This document shows, piece by piece, positions 1-11,477 of a stretch of DNA of 64,000 bases. How positions within the stretch are numbered: position 1 is the stretch's first letter; each line of letters begins with the position of its first letter. Both the position numbers and the translations under genes were made by a program. The notes beneath the pieces are model-generated. The model was given only the letters and a program-made list of their open reading frames with translations. It was not told the DNA's origin and did not search any database. Location of the stretch: positions 930,001 to 994,000 of the forward strand of contig VSJF01000009.1 of NCBI GenBank assembly GCA_009739215.1, written 5' to 3'. Source of the DNA: Floccularia luteovirens. Lineage: Eukaryota > Basidiomycota > Agaricomycetes > Agaricales > Squamanitaceae.

Positions 1-492
1 ACTTGAAAGTATGCAAGAAGTGGTTCAGGTCATACTGGAAACATATTTTGGAGTTATATGCAGAGAAACATGTCCTGCAAAAAGAAGATTTAATAATGGG
101 TTTGTGACATCTTCGATGATATATGCTCTATTCTTATCTTTTGTCACTCTTAGTTGTCGAGATGGTCGTTGCCAATGAATATGCTTTACTTGTCAACCAT
201 GGAACAAGTCCTGACCGCGATGTATGTTTTTAATCTTTTCAATGACATTTCTAGTTTCTCTAATTTATACAAGGTCCAATTCGATGTTTACGCTTCCCGT
301 CACCCTGGTCAACCTTGGGGCACTTTCAATTTCCAATCAGTTTCTTCACCAAAACACGCCACAGGGAGTGTTACCACCATTCAACCTCCATCTATCACCA
401 CGAAAGTTTCTCTCATCGGCGACCCGAATCTGGCAGTGCTACTCGCCAGGCTTCGTTTCCAGCCTGACGTTCTGGAGCCAACATTACTTTAA
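1..492 (+). CDS. 3' end of an unrecognised protein-coding gene (truncated by window edge)
   Basis: Three exons can be joined in one frame: up to 99, 154-221 and 274-492. The introns are GTTTGT...TTAG and GTATGT...AAG, and the stop is TAA at 490-492. The visible C-terminal part is about 126 residues. It begins with a basic, aromatic segment (KVCKKWFRSYWKHILELYAE) that looks helical, followed by a Ser/Pro/Thr stretch and a hydrophobic end with LAVLLARLRF. I do not recognise the family and see no signal peptide or catalytic motif in this part. The open frame through two clean splice junctions supports a real gene; the 5' part lies outside the window. It ends convergently with the phosphoesterase on the other strand, about 360 bp away. 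Confidence 0.55.
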
Positions 493-856
493 TCTATTAG
501 ACATAACCTTCCATCCACTGCCTATCAAATATTTATCGAAATCATCTTTCAAATGGACTGTTTAATGCACATATTCTGAATCATACCTTACAAGACATTA
601 TTTTCTTTTGCATTCTTGCATTATGCATCCAATATTTATTCAGTAATGACACTTTCAAACACCATAAATAATATTCTTCGTTGGAGGTCCGACTCGATAT
701 ATTCAGCCAATTTCCTGTTCATTGATGTGTGCCCTCTCCAAAAATTCTACTCGTCATATTACTGTGAAATTCGGAGCATAATACATACACAACCTGCAAG
801 TATTCATTGATAGCTGAAGGACACTTCAAGCTGCCTCTCATTCTATATCACCATAT
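493..856. other. intergenic spacer between convergent 3' ends
   Basis: AT-rich spacer of 364 bp between the stop codons of two convergent genes. It should hold both 3' UTRs and polyadenylation sites. I see no gene, repeat or strong structure in it. Confidence 0.6.
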
Positions 857-2614
857 TCACCGGCCATAATTGTTATCCAAACTAATCTTCGCTCTCACTT
901 CTCCTTCTTCCAATCTAATCCAGGTCTCCACAGCATGTGTCGGGGTTGGGGATGTGAAAAGCAAGTTGCGTACGCCATATCCCCAACCATCCCCGGTGTA
1001 CCCGCCGTACCTACAGAGGAAAGGTCCAATGAGTGCACGGAGATAAGAAAGAGCATGAGAAGAAAAATACAAACCCGGAATGTTTGTCAAAGCAGAATAT
1101 CACGTCCTTTGTTGGCTCGCGGGCACACCATTCATTACCGTGATCTGAGTCAGTTTAAATCGGTGGAACAAAAGCCCGATACAATTACAGAGGCCTACCA
1201 TGTCCGGAAATGACAGCATGGAGATTTTTGATATTTTCATTCAAGGAATCCCAGAATGGACCATCTTTTCCGAGGGAAGTTGAATTTGTTGTCGCCTGAG
1301 TTGACCCAGAACCGAGCTCGTCCGCTGAAACAAATATCACAAACTGTTGCTTATCTGGGAAGCGTATGCAAATACCATTTAAACCGGGATCCTTATCACT
1401 ATCAAGGTTTTCTTGCAGTGCTTGGACAGTATGTCTATTGAAGAAACATTATTAACTTAATGCATCCGAACTTAATTTAGGTTAACCTACGGAGGAATGT
1501 GAACAAACGCCAGAGCTCCTCTGTGTGATGCTGGTCCCCAAGCTTTCTCCATCGCATTGCTTTCGCTTTCGATCCACTTGGCGACGGAATCATCGACCCA
1601 ATCTGGCATGGGGACTGAATTTGCTCCAGGTGAGAACCCGCCTATGTCATATTATATATAATGGTTAGGTAAAGATTGCAAATCTCGTACCCCGCGAATC
1701 GAAGAACCACAAAATGAGAACAGGTGATTTATCTGAGAGAAATGCAGGTAAATTTCAATTTTACGATGTCTATATGGTATTCCATTTACCAGTCTTCTTC
1801 TCATAAACCTGTTACCGCTAATATCAGCCTCGTAGGCCAACTAGACTAGCACAGAAATTCTTATGCTTACAGGTATCCAATAGTTTCCCGGTCCACCTTC
1901 TCCACCTACTCCAGGTGGAGCTACGAGGGTGTAACTTAATGGAGCCACTTTCTGCTCACGAAGGATTTCCTGAAGGTGGGTAATATTTGCTTGGTTATCA
2001 TGGTTCTAAATGATTGTCAAATAAGTTTGAGAATATAGACTTCCAGGTTGAACTACTTACTCCATGAGTTGAAGAAAACGGTATCTTCGCAACGTTAAGT
2101 GGCTTCACGATTTCATCGATAAGTGTCGTGGCGTTTTCCTTGAAGGTATCTAAATAGAGTATATTATTCATACGGTGAGTATATGAAAACTGTATATGAA
2201 AACTCACTTTCTCCTGTGATGAGGTCACCATTGAGAACCCTAAGTGTTTATGTCAGATCCAAATTTACCTTGATAGCCCTGGAAGGACCTACACAAAATC
2301 CGGTTTTTCGTCACCCAGAACCCTCTTCATCACACGAGTACTGTTAGAATCCTGTATCGGCCCCCAGACATCCCAGGGGTTTTCACCATAGTGCAGGTCC
2401 GAGAATACAGTCAATTTGAATGTGCCATCAGGACGGAACGTAATGCGTGGTTTCCCAGGATGGGGATTGAGGTCTTGACTGGATTGCAGTAACAATTCTG
2501 CTATAGACAAGCGTTACCTATCAATTCGAAAGGGATGATCGAAGTAAACATACGGATTGGAGCCGCTTGCGATTGAGGCAATACCAAAAGAAGAATGGCG
2601 AATACGTGCCACAT
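857..2614 (-). CDS. secreted Dcr2-type calcineurin-like metallophosphoesterase
   Basis: Twelve exons on the minus strand, read downward: 2614-2554, 2500-2293, 2239-2208, 2149-2061, 2005-1871, 1808-1790, 1732-1691, 1641-1491, 1434-1376, 1324-1199, 1144-1075, 1010-857. They sum to 1146 nt (381 residues) with all phases matching. A hydrophobic signal peptide (MWHVFAILLLVLPQSQAAPI) precedes the enzyme domain. All metal-ligand blocks of the calcineurin-like superfamily are visible: SDLHYGE, NGDLITGE, THGNHD and SGHDHGNEWC, plus the LILWFFDSRGG block typical of the fungal purple-acid-phosphatase/Dcr2 group. It is expected to hydrolyse phosphomonoesters in the secretory pathway or outside the cell; in yeast Dcr2 influences cell-cycle timing and the unfolded protein response. 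Exon 6 is only 19 nt and encodes VYEKKT. The start was chosen because it opens the signal peptide. The family call is firm; the substrate is unknown. Confidence 0.9.
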
Positions 2615-3714
2615 GATGTCGTATCTAACGCTGCCCAAGATATAGCAAATAATTCGTACGAGCGGCCGAGTGAAAGGAGCCAGAACACGACCACCTCCTG
2701 TGAATCACAATAATGAAACACTGGCGTTTAAATCCTGAAGCAGTTGATTCTAGAACACCTATGAACGTATATAATACACGTGCATGTGTGCCATGAGGAT
2801 GGGGAGGTCAATGATGATAAGAATAGGTGTCTTCTCGAAGTCAAGGTGCTGGCAGTGAATTGTGCGAGTGTGCTTGAATGTTTTGTGGAGTAGCGTTCGC
2901 ACGTTCTCTCTTCTGCGAACGGCCCGGTGGTACCAGTACAGACTAACTTCTTTTGGACCCACAAATGTTATAACGATAACCTCAGAACGTTGCAACTGAC
3001 GGTCATATGCGTCCTACTATAATCCTATACTTGAAAAGAAAGGACTACAGTAATGCTAGATTTCTGAGCTCTGTTGTTACACGTGCGTTGTATTTCCTGG
3101 ACATAACGACATCAAACATTCAAGATATATTCTTATCGTCGCAGGGTGAACTTAACGAAGTTGTCTCTCCTGTCAAGAAACCCAGCTACTACTGGTAGCT
3201 GGGCTCCTTGACAAGAGTTCTCACACCACGTCGTCTATCTGAACGTAAGCCGAAGTTCTGCTGTTTCTGGCTCCACTAACTATAAGCTGATTTTGAAAAG
3301 ATGCGCGATAAGTTATAACGTATTTTTTCTTGGCAGGCTGCACAGTGCAAGGTGTGCAATGTGAATAGATTCTCATAATTCTGTGTTATTGCCGTTTCTC
3401 AAGAATGGTGTATGACTTCCGCGCTATTGATTTAACCTTTTACGGCTCAATGCCTTCTTATGCTCAAAAATCTTAGATTTTAAGGCATCAAATACCATGG
3501 AGCTCCTCATAGAACAATTAGCAGTGTAAAAATTATTATCTCAAGTACTCGAGTATAAATAAATAGTTCTTTGATGTTCGGTCACGTGCGCACCATTACT
3601 CGAGTAATGCTCGCAAATAGTCTGTAATTTCGCAGCTACGAGCATGAACATTACGGATTGCGCATTGAACGTACAACACTTAGCTGAGCGCGCACTCTCG
3701 CAGGCTCTCTATCA
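2615..3714. other. intergenic region between divergent genes, with one hairpin
   Basis: About 1.1 kb between the start of the phosphoesterase (minus) and the start of the zinc-finger gene (plus), so it should hold two promoters. No convincing coding frame was found. It contains a strong inverted repeat at 3171-3213 and a 14-bp perfect palindrome (ATTACTCGAGTAAT) near 3595-3608. Confidence 0.5.
3171..3213. repeat. two-tier inverted repeat / hairpin
   Basis: The arms are TGTCAAG (3171-3177) plus CCCAGCTAC (3181-3189), pairing with GTAGCTGGG (3195-3203) and CTTGACA (3207-3213). The loop is 5 nt and the internal loops are 3 nt each side. CTCT just upstream and AGAG just downstream could lengthen the stem. 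It lies about 500 bp upstream of the zinc-finger gene. The function is unknown. Confidence 0.7.
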
Positions 3715-6700
3715 ATGAAAACCGACAGCCTGGCAAGTTGGACAGGCAAACAAGACGTGTCAGATAGTGGGCAGCATCGACAATACCATGGCCTATCATC
3801 AAAGTCGCAACATGTGGCACACCGCTACGTCCCCGCCGAAGCACCCGATATTTCACGAATTCCCACTAGTAGTCTGGCGGATAGTTGGGGTATGGGGCTA
3901 CTCCAAAATCCTGTTGTGCAGGACGGTTTGAAAAAAGGGAGGGTTGACACAGATAAGCATCTGAATGTACGTTGAAGTGTTTCGCGTTTTCTGTAAATCT
4001 TACGAGATGCCTCGCGTCTGATCTCAGGCTTACGTGCCAGGAGAGCTGATGTATCCGTCTGCCAGTGCAGAAACGAGTGCCGCTGCGAAACCCATGAACA
4101 ATGCGGGTAAATATCCTCAGGTAGCTTATTACCTCATTATATTTAGCTTAAGTTGTCTAAAATTTTATAATCAGGATATTCAATTTCCATCTAGCTCTCA
4201 CAAAGATGTGATACGCATCACTGGCAAGACGAGGCACAAGATTAGCGACCAACTTCTGATTACTAAATCTTGTCCATCTGGTTCGAAATATGGCAATAAG
4301 AAACCTATCAAGCACAAAATTGATGATACAATGGATGTAATCATAATATCGGATGATGACGACGACGACGACAATGGAAAGTTTAACGATGTAAACGAAG
4401 TACTGGTGAGCCGAGTGCTTGTGATCATACACAATAACAAATATTGAAAACTTTCCAGAGCCATTCTCCGCAAGGAGTAAATAACCACACTTCTATCTCC
4501 TACAAGGTGAATTTAAACTCATCATTACTGGCCTTATAAGATTAAAGTTCCCGTCGGTCGCTTACTAACGAGTAAACTGCTTCCATAGAATCAAAATATC
4601 AAATTACCTCGTCGCCATGCAAATTCATCCCTCATCAAAACCTCAGAGCCTAGGTCGGTGCATACTGTCCATGAGTTGTTTACTCCTCCGCGGTCCCCTT
4701 CTATCCAAATAATGGAAGTATCCCCGGCACTTCGTAGAACCCGAAAAAGAATAACTTTCTCTTGTGTGCTCATTCCCCCTTTACCAGACGGGCATTCCAA
4801 GTCAGATTATCGACCGTTTCTGTCATCCACACCGGAAATCCGCCGGCATGGGTCCGTCCTCCATTATTCGGATCTACAAACGGCCCTTCAGGCATCTTTG
4901 CGACATAATGCATTCATATCTCTGCCTGTAGCTGAAGAGCCACCGAAAAATAAGGCAGCCCTAGCTCTGGGATTGACTGAGATGCAACAAGGCCAAAATG
5001 AAAAACAAATACAGAAACGTCGAGTACAAGAACTGGACGGTGGTCCGTACGATTCAAGAAAAAGACAAAGGACGGAAGGTCCAGAACTTGAGGGCTCGCG
5101 TACAAGTTCTAGCGGAATTCTTGCTATCAAACAAAACACACCCCAGCATGAGGATTTCAATTTCGGTGACGGCCTGTTTCAGCTGTTCATGTTTGGTCCC
5201 CCGGAGGCGAACCCTCAAATTCTTGATCTCAATACCAGATTCATTCGAAATAAACTTCTTGAGTCCTTCAATAAGGATAGCACAAGCGTAAATAGCATGC
5301 ATAGCATTGTGAAGGGAAGCCGTATTGAACCACGCGATGAAGTTAATTTACCATCTTGGGCACACAAGGGGAACGGATTGCTCCAAGAGGATATCGATAA
5401 TGAAGATAACGTCACGATCAACGAAGCAACAGATGATGGTTGGGATAGTGGAAGTTGTGCAGCAACTCCAGAGATACCCGAAAGTCTTCAACATAGTGGT
5501 GCACATAACAAGGTCACAATAGCGGAGTTAAAGGAGGGGAAGAAAAGAAGCAGTAGCTCTCTTCTGCAAGAAGACGGAGTGATTGATACCCCGGTGTGTT
5601 CGATATGTATGATGTTTTGCTTATAGATTGTACTAACTTTTCAAAGCATGTTGCGAATAACCAGAGTCTCGTTTGTGATTTACCTGAAACCCCGAATTCT
5701 AACACAGAAGTGGTACCACAACCACCAGAGAATGTTGAGGCTCCAAAACTGTCGCTGAAGGCCCTTGGGAAGCGTAAAGATATTCACACCACAACTGAAG
5801 TGACGCCCTCACCTCTGAATAACATCGTACCATGGCCCACACTGTTAGATTCTCAAACAAATTTTGAACATACCCCCAAAACGGACATAGCTCAATATCT
5901 CCAATTAGCCGCGACTGATTCATCCCCAACTCGTCAAAACATTGATACAAATCCATACGACAGTATACCAAATCTTGCCTCCAATGTCTATCACGTTCCC
6001 ACCAACATATACGACAATTTTAATGTACAAACCAAAGACCCATCCCTTGACATCTTCCTAACTGATAGTTCTGCAACTATTTTCAACGAGGGCATTTCAC
6101 CCGAGGCAGGCATTCCAACTAATTTATTCGATGAAGAACATACCAATTTATGGGCCGGGCCCTTGATAGGCGATATCGAGCCAGACACACTTTATGACAC
6201 CATTGACCCCACAATGCTTGGGGGAAACGAGGACATTCTTATTGGGGAAGAATATAATGTGTCTCCAGCTCCTCCATCACCCCATGAATCGATCATTTCG
6301 CAAGGATACCATTCTGGATCTTCTGAATCTTTGGATTCGTCTGCTAGTACATCATCGTCGATGGCATTGATGTCACCAACAAGAACTACGGCCGTAGGTG
6401 ATCGATCAGCGGAGATCTCGGGTAGACGACATTCGCGTCCCAAAAAACTGCGCTTCACATCTGACATGGTTCCTGTGGAAGACGAAGATAACTCGGGATC
6501 CGAGTGGACATCCAACAGCGACAAGGGAAGTCGGCCTACGAAAATCACCATAAAGAAACCTCTCCAGTACAGAAATGTTTCACCACGAGAAGCAACTCCT
6601 GCCAGTGCAAACGAGCAGTCAGAGACGTCGAAGCCACGAAGTGCTCGCAAAATTTCGCGAAGGACAGATTGGCCTTGTGGAAAAGAACGCCATTTTTGCC

Positions 6701-7682
6701 ACCATTGCCGGACGGGTAGCTATAGACTTAAGATGCTTTGCCACCAATGCCCCAAGAGATATTGCGTTCGTTGTGTTGCAGTCAGGTTTGTCAGTATATA
6801 ATTTTTATATCTGATAATAACGTACTCGTTATTTAGGTACCCGGAAATACTTTTCAACGCTTCATTGCGGGATTTCCTGTGTCCTGCATGCAAGAACAAA
6901 TGCAAATGCGACTTATGTTGTCGACGTCGAGGTGAAGTATATATCTCTTCTCGACCCAAGCAAAAAGAAACCGCAAATGATAAACAACAAAGTACTTCTC
7001 AATATTCCACTCGACAAACGCATCCTCGCCAAAACGATTCCTCTCAAACCTCCTCCACTACGCCGCCTGGTCCAACCCCACAACCTATAGCGTCCATCGA
7101 ACCTGCCAAGTACTGGGGAGCGGTCTATGACATTACAGGTAAGAAAGTCGCCTTAGCATATATAGGTGTCGACGGGCGAGAAGATACAGTAATCGCATTG
7201 CCAGCTATGGGTCCCCCTCCCATAACCCCTAAGAAGAAGAAGCAAAAAATGTTTGTTGGTGCTCTACGTACTTCGTGGGGCTGCGGGCCGCATGACGTGA
7301 TAGAAGAAGTAGAAAGTGAGATAGGCAGAAGTAAAACGAAGAAACGGAAGCAGAACAAAAGCAACCTACAGAGGGTTTTCATTGGTGACCCTGCATTGCT
7401 GTACATGCCCGTTTTGCCTAATCAAAAGGCTAAGGCGACTATCCATGATGTCGATCCCTGGATGGATGTATTCGGAGGTTCCTCGCTATCTTCACTGTCG
7501 GACAGCAATGAATCGGAAGTCCGGATTAGCGACGTTGATGACGGTAGGTCATTCCAAGTAGAGAAGAATTTGATGTTCTGGCTGAAAACGTAATTCTAGT
7601 GAAAGAATTTTCCCCGAATATGCTTGACGACTCTGACGTCGCTCGCGCCATTGCTCTCGCTCTAGGTGCCCTGCAAGCGTAA
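3715..7682 (+). CDS. large nuclear protein with zf-4CXXC_R1 zinc finger
   Basis: Eight exons: 3715-3966, 4028-4120, 4175-4405, 4459-4506, 4589-5593, 5647-6785, 6837-7543, 7600-7682, summing to 3558 nt (1185 residues) in frame. Most of the protein is low-complexity and Ser/Pro/Asp-rich, with basic patches. Near residues 885-955 is a Cys-rich domain with CxxC pairs (FCHHCR, LCHQCPKRYCVRC, then LCPACKNKCKCDLCCRRRGE), matching the zf-4CXXC_R1 domain known from the human MAO-A promoter repressor R1/CDCA7. An intron splits this domain at 6786-6836. Around residues 170-181 the run VIII followed by SDDDDDDD resembles a SUMO-interaction motif. It is probably a chromatin or transcription factor in the nucleus. 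The N-terminal start is the least certain part, because upstream exons could exist. Confidence 0.85.
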
Positions 7683-8439
7683 CCCAGATTTGTCGGCTTG
7701 TGGTGCCACTGCTGAAATCTATGATTGAGATGTCGCACAAGCCTTACCCCAACTATTGAAGATTATATATAATGACTACTATGAATTCTAAAGCTGTATA
7801 TTGTTTAGTAAAGCTTCAGTGTGGTAACTGATGTCCAATAATTTTTGACAAATTATACTCGATACCAAACGTTTGCAGGCTGCGGCTTCCATGGCAACTT
7901 GGTCACTTACTTTCAACTTGTGTGCATGGAGCAAGAACTAGACTTCGTGCGGGCGCGGCATTGATTGCCCTTCGTGTTTTTCGAGTTATAGACGTACGTA
8001 TTTCTGACAGTAATGCTAAATATGACTACTTTTTCTAACAACCGTCAAGGGGCTAGTCACAAAGTTCTAGTTTAATATAGATATGCAACCAGGCTCTGAG
8101 CAGTCAGCGTTGCTAATATCATGATGCCATCAGAAACATGAGAATTTCATAACTATAACATGTGGATCGGTCATAGTTAACGGTGAGTATCGTCCACCAT
8201 GAGACTTTGCCTTTAAGGTGTAACTGGTGGTGCTCACTCCACTCATCAATAGAAGCATCATTGTCCTGATCTGTTGTATTCTTCTTAGCGTTGACCTCGG
8301 ACTAAGAAATAGAGAAGGCTAAGCGTAATGTCTTGTCAGCAATGTCGAAGCGAGGAAAAATCAGTATAAAAAGGCCAGGCAAAGGTTGAGAAAAGACTAT
8401 CGAAACATAGTGCTACCGATTCGAAACACATCTAAAGCA
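7683..8439. other. upstream region of secreted-protein gene A, partly duplicated
   Basis: Contains the promoter of the secreted-protein gene A. From about 7930 it aligns with the region upstream of gene B (about 9890-10393): both carry the words GATGCCCTTC and CACCATGAGACTTTGC and a TATA box at a similar spacing. No coding frame seen. Confidence 0.55.
8365..8373 (+). promoter_or_regulatory. TATA box of secreted-protein gene A
   Basis: TATAAAAAG lies 75 bp upstream of the ATG of gene A. The same element is found at nearly the same distance upstream of paralogue B. Confidence 0.6.
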
Positions 8440-9333
8440 ATGCAATTCCGACTACTCTCTCTTGTCCTCTCCTCCCTTGCACTCGCGGGTTACGTCGCGT
8501 CGAACCCAGTAACTCCAACCTTGGGTAAGCTTCATCACTGCCAAACTAGGGGATAATGCTTGATGGTCACCGCCTTTCTGCAGAGTCCATCTGTGATGGT
8601 GGTCTTACCACTTTGGACGAGACATACATCGGCCAGGACAAGAATGTGAAATTGGAACACATCAGCTGCAAGTCAGCAGAGCATGTAGCTAGGTCGTTGT
8701 TTGACAAACGCCAGGAATTGGTCTGTGGAGCAGCTTGTATGTCAAAAGAATATTGCCCGTGACTTTGACTGAATAGTAGTATAGGCACGACCAACTGTTT
8801 CTTACCTGCTGGAGGAGGACCAAACCCAAATGACTGCCACGTTATTGCCGACGCTTTACGCTTTGATGCTCAGAATACTGGTGAATAATTCTTCATTATT
8901 CTCATCAGTGACAGTCTGAATAGATTCTGGATTAGGTGCATTGTTCCAGATTGGCACAGGGGTGAGTATAAAAACAACGTATTGGTAACAAATATTTATC
9001 CATCCACTCTTTTGCAGACGAACAATACCCTCTCGCTCTCCTTCCGGACCTGCAGGAGCTTCTTCTTGAACCAAGATATAGCCCCTCTGACATACTGTCG
9101 CTTAGACTTTGTTTGTAGACCCATTTTAGTAAAAAAACTTGATACTAACTTGAAGATTTTAGGCGGACGTCATTGATTTCGTTGCTCCAAACTGTCAAGC
9201 CACGCAGAACGCACATGGTGGTAATTGTGTTGCAAATGATCAGAGATGGTTCGTTCAGTACGTATCACTCTAACCTAATCGTTCGAGATAGGATTGTTGA
9301 CTGATTCAATATTGCAGAGTACAAAGCGCGTAG
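8440..9333 (+). CDS. small secreted cysteine-rich protein, paralogue A
   Basis: Seven exons: 8440-8524, 8584-8736, 8785-8880, 8936-8961, 9018-9110, 9163-9257, 9318-9333 (564 nt, 187 residues). The product has an N-terminal signal peptide (MQFRLLSLVLSSLALAGYVA), then a short pro-region ending in a dibasic KR at residues 70-71 (a likely Kex2 cleavage site), then a mature part of about 116 residues with eight cysteines. Landmarks are CFLPAGGGPNPNDCHVIADA, the LSLSFR segment and the C-terminal CQATQNAHGGNCVANDQRWF. I recognise this as a family of small secreted proteins in Agaricomycetes but know no assigned biochemical function. Exon sizes are identical to those of paralogue B about 1.95 kb downstream. 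It is probably extracellular. Confidence 0.85.
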
Positions 9334-9514
9334 GCTCAGCCTGGGAACGTTTGTCTTTTACAATCTCTATTTTTGTCGGACAATGATATACTTAAAAATA
9401 AAATTGCATGTGCATGATTGATCAATCCGAATTCTCAATAACGTTAAGAAAATGTACATATTAAAGTGTAGTTTAATTGATCATTATTCTACAAATCAGA
9501 ACGGCTCTAATCGC

Positions 9515-9890
9515 AAGGAATTCAACTCCCCTGCCAATTGAGATATCGTGATCAAGCTGGTTTGCGTTGGTGTTTTGAATGTCGAATCTTATTGATATTG
9601 ATATCTGGTTTATGTGGCCGGGGAGTCAATGACAAATACCCTTCCAGTGATTCTTTGTGTCGTCCAACCGGTGTTGAATACTTTGCGTACAGGACATCAA
9701 AACTTCGAAAGAATTCCTGACTGATGTCTCACTAAGCCATTCCTGGAGACATTCGCAAAGTATACAGGCGCATATGCGCATTCTTTTGTCCAACCTCAAG
9801 GCCTCAAGCTCAAGACCTGAGGTACAAGTTTGTCTTGTGCAAGCGTAAAATCTGTGAATTTTCCATCCTTTAAAAAAATTGAATGGGGCC
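9515..9890 (-). pseudogene. broken 3'-terminal fragment of the GH31 alpha-glucosidase gene
   Basis: On the minus strand, 9888-9824 translates to RPHSIFLKDGKFTDF followed by AQDKLV. This matches the C-terminal end of the intact glucosidase ([15 protein letters not shown], then AQDKLV). After an insertion of about 240 bp, the match resumes with DIQNTNANQLDHDISIG against [15 protein letters not shown]. Only roughly the last 40 codons are present and no upstream part exists, so this cannot be a functional enzyme. It sits in the same place relative to gene A as the true glucosidase end does relative to gene B, consistent with a tandem segmental duplication. Confidence 0.75.
9584..9823. other. about 240-bp insertion within the GH31 pseudogene fragment
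   Basis: Alignment with the intact glucosidase end is interrupted here. In minus orientation the insert starts GTACCT and ends AATAAG, so it could formally be read as an intron, but it is four times longer than neighbouring introns. It contains the repetitive word CTCAAGGCCTCAAGCTCAAG, and a similar TCAAGGCCTCAAGG occurs near 16080 upstream of the glucosidase. Boundaries are accurate to a few bases only. Confidence 0.45.
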
Positions 9891-10316
9891 GCAATGCGAA
9901 CGCAGCATTAGATGCCCTTCATGGTTTTTGGGTTGTAGAAGTAACACTCTCTTGATCCTAAATATAGCTATTTTTTATGACAACCACCAGGGTGGTACCA
10001 GTCCCAGAATTCAAGGATGACCTACATGTGCAACTGAAACTCTGTAGCATTCATTGTCGCTGATGTGATGCCATCAAGAACCGTTAGCTAACAATAACGT
10101 GTGTGCCGATTATAATTAACTAATAACGGTGAACATTGTCCACCATGAGACTTTGCGGTCTGACCGGGGCAACCGCTCTACTCATTACCAGGCTCCCCCT
10201 GTATTCTTCCTTAGCGCTTAGCGTTGACCTCGGAAAATGAACCAGAGAAGGCTTCCAGAAGTGATGTTCGGGGATGCAGGGTCCAGGTGACCATCTTCAG
10301 AGAGAGGAACAATTGG

Positions 10317-10324
10317 TATAAAAG
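10317..10324 (+). promoter_or_regulatory. TATA box of secreted-protein gene B
   Basis: TATAAAAG lies 77 bp upstream of the ATG of gene B and is conserved with the element of gene A. Confidence 0.6.
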
Positions 10325-10393
10325 GCCTAGCAAAAGCTGAGGGAGGAATCAGACCATCGAAACCTACCAACGATTTGAAAGTCATCTCAAGCA

Positions 10394-11286
10394 ATGCAAT
10401 TCCGACTACTCTCTCTTGTCCTCCCTTCCCTTGCACTCGCGGGTTACGTCGCGTCGAACCCAGTAACTCCAACCTTGGGTAAGCTGCATCAGTGCGAACT
10501 AGGGGATAATGCTTGATAGTTACCGTCTTTCTACAGAGTCCATCTGTGATGGTGGTCTTACCACTTTGGACGAGACATACATCGGCCAGGACAAGAATGT
10601 GAAATTGGAACACATCAGCTGCAAGTCAGCAGAGCATGTAGCTAGGTCGTTGCTTGACAAACGCCAGGCTAACGTCTGTGGAGCACCCTGTATGTCAAAT
10701 ACAAGCCTGCCCATACCTTTGACTGAATAGTAGTATAGGCACGACCAACTGTTTCTTACCTGCTGGAGGAGGACCAAACCCGAATGATTGTCACGTTATT
10801 GCCGATGCTTTGCGCTTTGAAAGCCAGAATACTGGTGAATTGCTTCTTCTAATCCAATAAACGGGAATCTGAACGGGTTTTGTATTAGGCGCATTGTTCC
10901 AAGTCGGCACAGGGGTAAACTTACAAACACTTTTTTTTTTGGTGAACCTCAACTTTTTTCCAGACAAACAATATCCTCTCGCTCTCCTTCCGGAGCTGCA
11001 CAAGTTTCTTCCTGAACCAGGATATCAACCCTTTGACATACTGTCGCTTGGACTTTGTTTGTACCCTCTGTATCTGGGGAAAATTTCATATTAACTTTGA
11101 AATACTTAGGCCGACGTCATTGATTTTGTGGCCCCGAACTGTCAAGCCACGCAGAACGCGCATGGTGGTAACTGTGTTGCAAATGATCAGAGATGGTTCA
11201 TTCAGTACGTGTCATTCTAACTCCTAACCTGATCGATCAGTACAGGATTACTGATTGATCAATATTGCAGAGTACAGACGGCATGA
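10394..11286 (+). CDS. small secreted cysteine-rich protein, paralogue B
   Basis: Seven exons with exactly the same sizes as paralogue A: 10394-10478, 10537-10689, 10739-10834, 10889-10914, 10964-11056, 11110-11204, 11271-11286 (187 residues). It has the same signal peptide, KR processing site and eight cysteines in the mature part. Differences from A are scattered substitutions (for example SSLALAG to PSLALAG, CGAAC to CGAPC, and the C-terminal end VQSA to VQTA). No frame is broken, so both copies appear functional. It lies tail-to-tail with the glucosidase gene, whose stop codon is only about 190 bp downstream. Confidence 0.85.
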
Positions 11287-11477
11287 TAGAATAGTATTCA
11301 AATCCAAACGTTGTTTTGTATCTATCGCTCAACAAATGTTACGTACAAATTCAATGCCATGATTGAGGTCAAATAAAGAAGTGAAGAAAATTTACATGTT
11401 GTTCGAATATGAGTTATTTGCTTGTTGTCATCCTATAAATCAAGTAGGATGTTTTAATGCAAGGAAATTCGTCATAT

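Larger units (their letters stand above)
9334..10393. other. spacer between tandem secreted-protein genes, holding a GH31 3' fragment and a duplicated promoter
   Basis: About 1.06 kb. The left part (to about 9515) is 3' flank of gene A. The middle holds a decayed copy of the end of the alpha-glucosidase gene, and from about 9890 the sequence aligns with the upstream region of gene A. This order suggests the two tandem units meet near 9890. Confidence 0.6.

Noticed and set aside
4034..4447. Continuous 137-codon frame as a separate gene
   Set aside because: It reads through two introns of the zinc-finger gene by chance. Splicing gives a better, longer protein.
6192..6650. 152-codon antisense frame within the 4CXXC gene
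   Set aside because: Fully inside a long sense exon with clear coding character; a shadow frame.
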